DNA from: Flavobacterium johnsoniae | GTDB lineage: Bacteria; Bacteroidota; Bacteroidia; Flavobacteriales; Flavobacteriaceae | Length of the DNA stretch: 64,000 nt | Direction: 5' to 3' | NCBI RefSeq assembly: GCF_030388325.1 | Contig: NZ_CP103794.1 | Location: 3,968,001-4,032,000, forward strand | Shown: positions 57,705 to 64,000 of the stretch, piece by piece | Numbering within the stretch: position 1 is the first letter of the stretch | Layout: the number at the start of each line of letters is the position of its first letter | Translations under genes and position numbers: made by a program | The notes under the pieces: model-generated | The model's database searches: none | Seen by the model: the letters and a program-made list of their open reading frames with translations, nothing else | What the model was told of the DNA's origin: nothing

Positions 57705-59132
57705 TTATACTTTGTAAAATTGCTCCCATTCTTTACGCGGCGGCGGTCCGACAAGAAGTTCATTCGCATTTTTACTGCTGGTGATTATTTTATTTTTCCT
57801 ATCAAAAACAATTTTTTCTCCAGTCCATTGCGCTAAAACTCCAAGACAGAAAACCTGGCTTAAAGGTCCAGCTATCTCAAAAGGAGAACGTGTTTTTTCT
57901 TCTCCTTTACAAGCTTTTAGAAAATTAGCAAAATGATTGGATGTACTTTCTGGTACAAAAGGCAGTCGTGAAGCCATTTCTTTTGCTTTTTCTTCTGGAA
58001 TAATCGACAAAGTACTTCCGTGTGAACCTCCCTTAAAAGTCAAATCTTTACTATAAATAATTTTACCCGGATTTAGTTTTGCAGGTAAAACAGCACCATT
58101 GCTTGGCGGTGGAATATTCGGATCTAAACCTTGTTCTCCATAGCCTGAAGGTATTGGCGGAAGATTGTCAACACCATCGTACCATTTTATTTCGACTGGC
58201 GGTTTACTATCTCTTTTTGGAAATTTAAATGAAAGTGTAGTCGACATTGGAAAGAAAAAATCATTGTGACCATCTAACTTAATAGGGTCTACTTCATAAG
58301 GAAGTCCAAGATCTAAAAACTGATGGGCTGTATCCAGAATATGCGCTCCCCAATCTCCTAATGCTCCCATTCCAAAATCAAACCAGCATCGCCATTGACC
58401 GTTTACAAATTCTTTATTAAATTGATGCCCATAAGTCTGCATCTGCCAAATTTTCCAATCTAAAGTACTTGGTATAGGTTCAGCAGGTGGAAACGATTTA
58501 ATTTTAGGATCCCATCCGTGCCAGCGTCTAGGCGAATTCATGTGCGCCGTGATGGCAGTTACATCTTTTATAATTCCTGCTTCTGTCCAAGCTTTAAACT
58601 GAAAATAATTAGCTTCAGAATGACCTTGATTTCCCATTTGGGTTACTACTTTCGGATGTTTTTTTGCAGCTTTCATCATAAGCTCAACTTCATTAAAAGT
58701 ACGCGACATCGGTTTTTCTACATAAACATGTTTCCCAAGATTAATTGCCATCATTGTAATAGGAAAATGAGAAAAATCAGGAGTACCAATGCAAACTGCT
58801 TCTATTTGATTTCCCATTTTATCGAACATTTGCCTGAAATCTTTAAATCGAGGCACATTAGGAAACTGTTTCAATATATCTAAAGTTTGAGGCGCTTCCA
58901 TATCTACATCGCAGAGTGCTACGATATTTGCTAATCCTGTATTATAGAGTTCACGAATTATATCTGCACCGCGATTACCAATTCCGACACAGGCAAGGTT
59001 TACTTTGTCGGCAGTTGTTTTAGGAAATTTTAATTCATTCGAAAACAAAAAGCTTGGTATTGCGGTAGCAGCTGCAGTGGCTAATAAAGTATCGGTTAAA
59101 AATTTTCTTCTTGAATAATTGTTGTCTGACAT
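57705..59132 (-). CDS. Gfo/Idh/MocA-family oxidoreductase with Tat signal
   Basis: A 475-residue dehydrogenase that starts the operon. The N-terminus has a clear twin-arginine signal (SRRKFLTDTLLATAAATA), which implies export in folded form with the nucleotide already bound. The Rossmann motif is CVGIGNRGAD (about 48-57), and EKP is present (VYVEKPMSR). The larger C-terminal part (about 190-475) matches the long subgroup of the family found in Bacteroidota glycan loci (GALGDWGAHILDTAHQFLDL). It probably oxidises a sugar or glycoside in the periplasm. It is 42 bases from apbE. Confidence 0.92.
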   Translation of the reverse strand: MSDNNYSRRKFLTDTLLATAAATAIPSFLFSNELKFPKTTADKVNLACVGIGNRGADIIRELYNTGLANIVALCDVDMEAPQTLDILKQFPNVPRFKDFRQMFDKMGNQIEAVCIGTPDFSHFPITMMAINLGKHVYVEKPMSRTFNEVELMMKAAKKHPKVVTQMGNQGHSEANYFQFKAWTEAGIIKDVTAITAHMNSPRRWHGWDPKIKSFPPAEPIPSTLDWKIWQMQTYGHQFNKEFVNGQWRCWFDFGMGALGDWGAHILDTAHQFLDLGLPYEVDPIKLDGHNDFFFPMSTTLSFKFPKRDSKPPVEIKWYDGVDNLPPIPSGYGEQGLDPNIPPPSNGAVLPAKLNPGKIIYSKDLTFKGGSHGSTLSIIPEEKAKEMASRLPFVPESTSNHFANFLKACKGEEKTRSPFEIAGPLSQVFCLGVLAQWTGEKIVFDRKNKIITSSKNANELLVGPPPRKEWEQFYKV

Positions 59133-59628
59133 ATATATGGTTTTTTAGATAGTCGATAAAGAGATGGGACTTTTTTAAATAATCAAACTTCAGCATTTGC
59201 CGAAACTTCTAACGATATATTTAGTGGAAAAAACAATCTTGAAAAAAAACTGTAAGATTGTAAGAAAGTTCATTAATCAAAGAACAATATTATTATTGAA
59301 TTTAAAAACACAAATCGTGTCAATTTTTAAACTTTTTGATTCATATAACAGCTAAAACTATATGTAGCGCATGTATTTGTATTAAAAAAATAAATCAAAC
59401 CAATTTTAAGTTTATTGATAAAGATAAAGAAAAGTCAGTTTCAAAAGCTTTCGGGATTACGTAACTTTTTATTACAATTCATCAGGTTGCGAAAAATTCT
59501 AAACAATTCCTTCTTTTTTACAACTCAATTTTTCGCAAATGAAAATTTGACAATACTGGAATAAAATCATATAACAAATCTGATATTCTAAACAGTAATT
59601 TTAAAATAATCTAATTGAAAGATTAGAT
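59133..59628. other. 496-base AT-rich divergent intergenic region
   Basis: It lies between the minus-strand oxidoreductase operon and the plus-strand acidic protein. No TAnnTTTG promoter with proper spacing was found on either strand, and no RNA gene or hairpin stands out. Confidence 0.4.
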
Positions 59629-59946
59629 ATGCTTATTCAATCTATAAAACTTATCAATATGAGATCTCACAATTACACATCTAATGAATTTGAATTTGAA
59701 ATGAATTCTTATGAGGAACAGCTACTTTTAAATTACGATGATTATCTAGAAGGCGATTACAGCAATAGTCTGAAATCTTCTAATCACTATAATCTAGAAC
59801 TTGGAGATTTGGAAGATAATTTAGAATATGATTTCGAATCAGAGTATGATGAAAATGATTGGGAAGAAGAAGATTTAAATGAAAATTCTGCTGGGGAATA
59901 TGATGCAAATGAAGAAAAACCAGGAAGTTTTGAAATGCTTAGCTAA
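59629..59946 (+). CDS. Small, very acidic protein of unknown function
   Basis: A 105-residue protein with no signal peptide or membrane helix. Asp and Glu dominate (GDYSNSLKSS... then LEDNLEYDFESEYDENDWEEEDLNEN), so it should be strongly negative and partly disordered. I do not recognise the family. Met11 (MRSHNY) is an alternative start. A terminator with a G-U pair follows 40 bases after the stop, which supports a real transcript. It could be a DNA-mimic, chaperone-like or metal-buffering protein; nothing in the sequence decides this. Confidence 0.6.
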   Translation: MLIQSIKLINMRSHNYTSNEFEFEMNSYEEQLLLNYDDYLEGDYSNSLKSSNHYNLELGDLEDNLEYDFESEYDENDWEEEDLNENSAGEYDANEEKPGSFEMLS

Positions 59947-59985
59947 ACTAGTTCTTCCAGATAATTATAGATATACTGTAAATAA

Positions 59986-60014
59986 AAAAGCCGTTCCGTA
60001 ATGGAATGGCTTTT
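59986..60014 (+). terminator. Terminator after the acidic protein gene
   Basis: Stem AAAAGCCGTTCC/GGAATGGCTTTT with one G-U pair and a 5-base loop, ending in TTTT. Confidence 0.85.
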
Positions 60015-60271
60015 CTATTTTGATTGCGTTTATAAGCGTGAAGCTACTTTATCATATTTATTTCCCGATGCAATATCTAACTTTCCTTTATCTATAAGGG
60101 GTTTAGAATGTAAAGATGTACATTAGGTGTAGTTATTAGATAAAGTTTAGAGTAATTAATGGTAGTAAAAATAATTAGTAAATTCCTAATTTTTAATTTT
60201 GTTACGTCCTTCATTTCAATATTCAGCTAATTTTAGTCAAGTTGCAGTTTCAAATCTATCAACTACATTCA
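60015..60271. other. Intergenic region with a possible gene relic
   Basis: On the minus strand 60030-60119 is an open stretch of about 30 codons ending SKPLIDKGKLDIASG..KVASRL and a TAA stop. It has coding-like composition but is cut by an in-frame stop just upstream and has no start. It may be the C-terminal remnant of a lost gene. The rest is AT-rich and empty. Confidence 0.3.
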
Positions 60272-61624
60272 TCATTGTACAGCTTTTTTTGTGTAATTTA
60301 TTATAGCATTTCTTGCCATATTTGACATTAATTCAAAGGTTATTAATTTGTCCTGGGTTTTAGTCCATTCCCCAGATGGACTTTCTACTCGATTTTCTTT
60401 TTTCATTTTCTTAAGTAATACTTCTCGTCTTTTAATATTATCTATAATATGAAAAAAACGATTGTTAGATGTATTATTGGTGCTTGTGTGTGGTAAAGAT
60501 TGTCCCTCATGAAAAAATTTAGAACGGAAATGGTACGTATCTTTAATAATAATTGAAAAATCTTCCTCTGTTAATTCATTGGGATTTAATTCTGGTCTAA
60601 CGCTTATTTCGCTTGGGAATAGCTTTCTGTAATTCGGGCCTTCAGTTATTAATTCATTGTAGAAAACTTCTTCCCAATCTGTATTCGTAGTATAAGTTAT
60701 TAGAAATTTTACAAAACGTTTAGTTAAATCTCTATTATTAATTTCTGAGTTTACATAAGCTTGAACTTTCAAATACTCTTCAAACAGAGTTCTTGCAACT
60801 TCGCTTGTTTTAGAAAGGTTTTTCCATTCATTATAACGATCATGCTTTTTTGAAAAGTCAATTTGAGCTATTGCTAATTGTGATATTGCTTCGATACCTG
60901 CAATAATAAACGAAAATCCTAAATCAAAATCTTCTTTCTTATTTATATGTGCCAACTGTATTAATCGAAAACTTTGCATCAAGTTTTCATAAGTTACATC
61001 ATGTCCTTCACTTTCTGATGAAGTAAGTTTGTCAAGTAAGCTAACTACTTCTATTAATCTTTGTTCCCAGATGTCAATTATCTCATTGTGAACTCTAAAG
61101 CCTCTTGCGCCTGGTCCTAGTGTTGTTCTTGGAAATTCAACTCCGATTTCTCTCAATCCATATTCATTAGCAACTTCAAATCCATTGTAATAATCATTTT
61201 TTGTAGAAACGACAGGTCTTTCAAAGGCAAAACTACAGATTGCACTAAGCCCTAAAGTAAAGTAGTGAGAATTGATGTAATTAATTCTTTCTGGCATTTT
61301 AACAGGCGAAACATAAGCTTTTTTTACTGATTGGCCTGATTCACTAGTTACTATATCTACTTCAATTGATTGCTCAATTGTAAAATCTTTAAAGTGTATA
61401 TCTTTTGGTAATTTGAAATCTAAAATTAGATAGCTGTAAATTCTTTTGTCTTCTGAAGTGTTATGTACTTTATAAAGCTTGACTTCATTTCTTTTGTCAA
61501 ATGCTAATATTCCATCTTTAAACTGATTGTCATCGTCAACATATTGTCTCATGTTTCTGTCCATTTTTCTTCTGAAAATTTTGTATATACAAACGTCTAA
61601 TACCGTATTATAAAAATAGTGCAT
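60272..61624 (-). CDS. HEPN (ApeA-like) domain protein, putative toxin/defence
   Basis: A 450-residue protein without signal or membrane segments. The N-terminal half (to about 180) is unrecognised and beta-rich. The C-terminal half is helical (FDLGFSFIIAGIEAISQL) and carries RSKFFH (Arg367 to His372), which fits the Rx4-6H catalytic motif of HEPN ribonucleases. This resembles ApeA-like HEPN proteins found in phage defence and toxin systems. Met21 (MDRNMRQ) is an equally good start. It is the last gene of a minus-strand accessory block. The HEPN assignment is a motif-level reading. Confidence 0.55.
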   Translation of the reverse strand: MHYFYNTVLDVCIYKIFRRKMDRNMRQYVDDDNQFKDGILAFDKRNEVKLYKVHNTSEDKRIYSYLILDFKLPKDIHFKDFTIEQSIEVDIVTSESGQSVKKAYVSPVKMPERINYINSHYFTLGLSAICSFAFERPVVSTKNDYYNGFEVANEYGLREIGVEFPRTTLGPGARGFRVHNEIIDIWEQRLIEVVSLLDKLTSSESEGHDVTYENLMQSFRLIQLAHINKKEDFDLGFSFIIAGIEAISQLAIAQIDFSKKHDRYNEWKNLSKTSEVARTLFEEYLKVQAYVNSEINNRDLTKRFVKFLITYTTNTDWEEVFYNELITEGPNYRKLFPSEISVRPELNPNELTEEDFSIIIKDTYHFRSKFFHEGQSLPHTSTNNTSNNRFFHIIDNIKRREVLLKKMKKENRVESPSGEWTKTQDKLITFELMSNMARNAIINYTKKAVQ

Positions 61625-61655
61625 GTAAACTTAATCGTTTAAGATATCGTTTAGA

Positions 61656-61769
61656 TTAATTGTACAATAGATCAAAAGAATTAATTTTTTTATTATTTAT
61701 TTCAATTATTAGTTCAAATAATATCTTATCTAATTCTGTTGAAAGTCCTCTTCCCTCTATAAGTTCCAT
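61656..61769 (-). CDS. Possible 37-residue small protein
   Basis: An ATG-started ORF of 37 codons (MELIEGRGLSTELDKILFEL..., ends SFDLLYN) that begins 2 bases after the stop of the 124-residue protein gene on the same strand. The close junction suggests translational coupling. It has an amphipathic helical look. No family recognised; chance cannot be excluded at this length. Confidence 0.35.
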   Translation of the reverse strand: MELIEGRGLSTELDKILFELIIEINNKKINSFDLLYN

Positions 61770-61771
61770 TT

Positions 61772-62146
61772 TTACAATTTAATCCGTAATCTTTCCATTT
61801 CATCAACCACTTTAGTTAATTCAATAATTTCAGAGTCTCGATTTAGATTTATGTACAATTCTGGGTCTAACCAAAATCTTGATTTATTGTAAAGAATTTC
61901 TCCGAGGTATCTATCAACTAGCAATATGGATGATGATGCTTGGTTCCATGCCTCGGCCAATTCTATATTCGGAATATATTTTCCATTATTATTTTTTAAA
62001 TAATTATATGTTTTTATGAATGCTGTATTGATATCTCTATGTGCATTAACGACATTTTCTTTATTTTTATCTTTTCGTTCGTTTAAGAAAGTTACAACAT
62101 CATTAAATACTGTCCATAATATTGTAATATCAAAAATTTGTGCCAT
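61772..62146 (-). CDS. Hypothetical helical protein, accessory block
   Basis: A 124-residue protein with no signal peptide. It begins with a hydrophobic stretch (FDITILWTVFNDVVTFL) followed by charged helices (NERKDKNKENVVNAHRDINTAF) and ends in ELTKVVDEMERLRIKL. I do not recognise a family. It lies between the PIN-like and HEPN-type genes on the same strand, 137 bases after the former, so it may belong to the same defence or toxin-antitoxin unit, perhaps as the neutralising partner. That is inference from position only. Confidence 0.6.
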   Translation of the reverse strand: MAQIFDITILWTVFNDVVTFLNERKDKNKENVVNAHRDINTAFIKTYNYLKNNNGKYIPNIELAEAWNQASSSILLVDRYLGEILYNKSRFWLDPELYINLNRDSEIIELTKVVDEMERLRIKL

Positions 62147-62283
62147 ATTTTTATTTTCTATTTTAAGTTTGATGCTCTTTAATTATTACTCTAAAATTCG
62201 CATACCTTTTACTGGTTTCTCGATATCCAAAGCCCTGTAGATTTACATTTTTTCTAGTAATCGCTTTTCCTATACATTGCAAA

Positions 62284-63564
62284 TCATTTTTTTAAATAAT
62301 TCTTCTTTATGATTTCATAATTGTCTAAAATTCTCATTCTTTTTAACTCCAATAATTTGAGTTCTTTAATAAGTTTTTCTTTTTCATCTTCTAGGCCAGC
62401 CTCCAAATAACCTAAATTATGAGCGTATTCCCTTATATCATCTTTTGAATCACTCGTCTCATATAAATGATTTCGATATCTAGAAACCTTTTCATATTCA
62501 CTATCATTAAAATCTATCTTTTCAATTACTGCATTTATATCATTTTCTACATGTTTAATATCTAAATTGAATTTTTCTGCAATATCGTAATCTCTGTATC
62601 TTTGATAGTTTTCATCAATTAAGTTCTGAGCCTCTGTAATTGAGGTTTCTCTAATTTTATCATCTAATTCTTGTTTCGCATATTTTAAAAATGTGGATGT
62701 ATTATAAATGTGAAATCTCTTTAATTTTTCACAATGATTATAGATTTCATTAAGTAATTCTTTTCTTGGCCCTAATTTTCTGCCTCTTTTTTCTTCCCAC
62801 CAATCTTCTTTTACGTCACCAGTCACTAAAATAACATACTCATAATCAGTTTCTTTTGCAAATTTAATTATCTCTTTCCATAAATATAAATCTCCAAATC
62901 TTCTTGTAAAAATTAAATCTTTATAAAAATGAGAACCTTCTTTTTTAATATCTTTATAACCTGGTGGAATATTATTTTTATATCTATTTTCTCCTTCCTT
63001 ATTTATAATATCAATCTCTTCTTTGGTGAATTCTTTTCCAATTTTATCTTTAAAAATATCAAGTAAAACATCTTTTATATTATCAATATTGTTTACGTCC
63101 AAATGTTCAGCTTCCGATTTTCTTAGATATTTTTTAAACTTCTTAAAAATTTTCAATGTATTCGTAAGTTCCCCATCATTAATATACTTAGAAGGATCAA
63201 TTTTGGAATGTCTTTGTGCTAGATTGAGTTTCTTAATTTCATCATGATAAGAATTATTAAGTTCAGTAATTTTACAGACATGTTCTTCGGTTAAATTCAT
63301 AACTTTAGAATACATACTTTTTTGTTCACCGATGATGTTTAACCTATTATTTAAAAATTCAAGTGCTACTTGAAAACCAATCCAAATTCTAGAATTGATA
63401 ATTGGATTTTGCAACACACCTAATAAATCATCTTTAGCTTGTAGAGGTAGTCTATACAAATCTAAAAGAACATTTGAATCAAAGATAAAAATACCTTTTT
63501 CCCAAATTTCCTTCACTTCATCTTCATTAATTTCTTTGTGTATTTTTTTTAAGTGTTCTATCAT
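62284..63564 (-). CDS. PIN-like domain protein (putative nuclease)
   Basis: A 426-residue cytosolic protein with an N-terminal PIN-like nuclease fold (about 20-300). The acidic residues expected at the metal site are present: Asp29 in FIFDSNVLLDLY, Glu69 in QVALEF, Asp225 in RRFGDLYLW and Asp250 in LVTGDVKEDWW. A charged helical insertion lies between them, and the C-terminal 120 residues are coiled-coil-like (EKEKLIKELKLLELKRMR). This fits the large PIN-like family (PIN_8 type) common in defence islands. It is likely an RNase or DNase acting on phage or host nucleic acid. Confidence 0.75.
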   Translation of the reverse strand: MIEHLKKIHKEINEDEVKEIWEKGIFIFDSNVLLDLYRLPLQAKDDLLGVLQNPIINSRIWIGFQVALEFLNNRLNIIGEQKSMYSKVMNLTEEHVCKITELNNSYHDEIKKLNLAQRHSKIDPSKYINDGELTNTLKIFKKFKKYLRKSEAEHLDVNNIDNIKDVLLDIFKDKIGKEFTKEEIDIINKEGENRYKNNIPPGYKDIKKEGSHFYKDLIFTRRFGDLYLWKEIIKFAKETDYEYVILVTGDVKEDWWEEKRGRKLGPRKELLNEIYNHCEKLKRFHIYNTSTFLKYAKQELDDKIRETSITEAQNLIDENYQRYRDYDIAEKFNLDIKHVENDINAVIEKIDFNDSEYEKVSRYRNHLYETSDSKDDIREYAHNLGYLEAGLEDEKEKLIKELKLLELKRMRILDNYEIIKKNYLKK

Positions 63565-63715
63565 TTGTTAATTGAGTATAAAGTAATTATAATTGCCATA
63601 GAATATTTTTCTAACATGCATAAAATTCACTGAATTTTATAAATCAGCTTCTTATATATGATAAAAAACATAGTAAATTGTATTCTGAATAAACTAATTT
63701 AATAAATCCTGATTT

Positions 63716-63970
63716 TCAACTATTTTTTCTCTCTTGTAAATCATATTTATCCTGTAAACGTAAAAATAAATCAGCAGTACCCCCAAATACAGTTTCTAAT
63801 TTTGAGGCTAAATCAGGAGATATTTTTGCGTGCCCATTTAAGACATTGTTAATATCTAGTAAACTATAATCTAACAATTTAGCAATTTTACTAACAGAAA
63901 GCTTTCTTCCTTCAACCAATTCCATTTTTAAAATTTCTCCTGGATGAACGTTTCTCATTTTTCTTTCCAT
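63716..63970 (-). CDS. HigA-type antitoxin (XRE-family HTH)
   Basis: An 84-residue DNA-binding protein with the HigA opening VHPGEILKMELVEGRKLSVSK, the HTH at about 27-65 (IAKLLDYSLLDINNVLNGHAKISPDLASKLETVFG) and the family ending LFLRLQDKYDL. The start may be Met1 or Met5. HigA normally follows a short HigB toxin gene in the same operon; on this strand that gene would lie beyond the right edge, so the toxin cannot be confirmed here. Confidence 0.85.
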   Translation of the reverse strand: MERKMRNVHPGEILKMELVEGRKLSVSKIAKLLDYSLLDINNVLNGHAKISPDLASKLETVFGGTADLFLRLQDKYDLQERKNS

Positions 63971-64000
63971 AATATTTATAAATTTCGTGGCTTAACTAAA

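Overview
The window looks like a chromosome segment of a Flavobacterium-type Bacteroidota. It is AT-rich (roughly one third G+C by eye). Starts lack clear Shine-Dalgarno sites. Two upstream regions carry the Bacteroidota promoter pattern (TTG or TTTG at -33, TAnnTTTG at -7). The gene content is typical of the group: three SusC/SusD pairs, a hybrid two-component regulator, two ECF sigma/FecR pairs, a T9SS C-terminal sorting domain and a PID-CTERM-like small protein.

Layout. 1-433: dispersed-repeat-like hairpin DNA and a terminator. 434-11474: a small polysaccharide utilization locus (PUL 1) of GH127 beta-L-arabinofuranosidase, SusD and SusC, with a divergent hybrid sensor/AraC regulator. 11501-17130: a YcxB-like membrane protein, two tandem AraC-family paralogues and catalase-peroxidase KatG. 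17483-33983 (minus strand): ECF sigma, FecR, STN-SusC and SusD, followed not by glycosidases but by three periplasmic thioredoxin-fold proteins, a DsbD N-domain protein, a full DsbD and an M16 peptidase. 34858-38437 (plus): three exported proteins, one apparently out of frame at its start because of a ten-A tract. 38597-42664: two short-chain dehydrogenases, an orphan receiver protein, a TrmH-type RNA methyltransferase, and a TetR gene whose matching inverted repeats precede both itself and the second dehydrogenase. 42744-59132 (minus): a GH2 beta-galactosidase, SusD, STN-SusC, FecR and ECF sigma (PUL 3), then a tight operon of two Gfo/Idh/MocA oxidoreductases, an ApbE flavin transferase and a double DUF1080 protein. 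59629-63970: a small acidic protein, then an accessory block with HEPN-type, PIN-like and HigA-type proteins and very small ORFs.

How the genes work together. PUL 1 is probably switched on when the hybrid sensor binds a periplasmic oligosaccharide. Its SusC has no STN domain. The other two SusC proteins have one, and each sits with its own FecR/sigma pair, so they should signal by trans-envelope activation. The 54-59 kb operon resembles the 3-keto-glycoside route of glycan cleavage. Its ApbE suggests a flavinylated partner that re-oxidises the periplasmic dehydrogenases; this is inference. The thiol-disulfide/M16 locus is best read as uptake and reduction or proteolysis of peptides or proteins. 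The last 4 kb look like defence or toxin-antitoxin DNA continuing past the right edge.

No rRNA, tRNA, CRISPR array, transposase or integrase gene was recognised.
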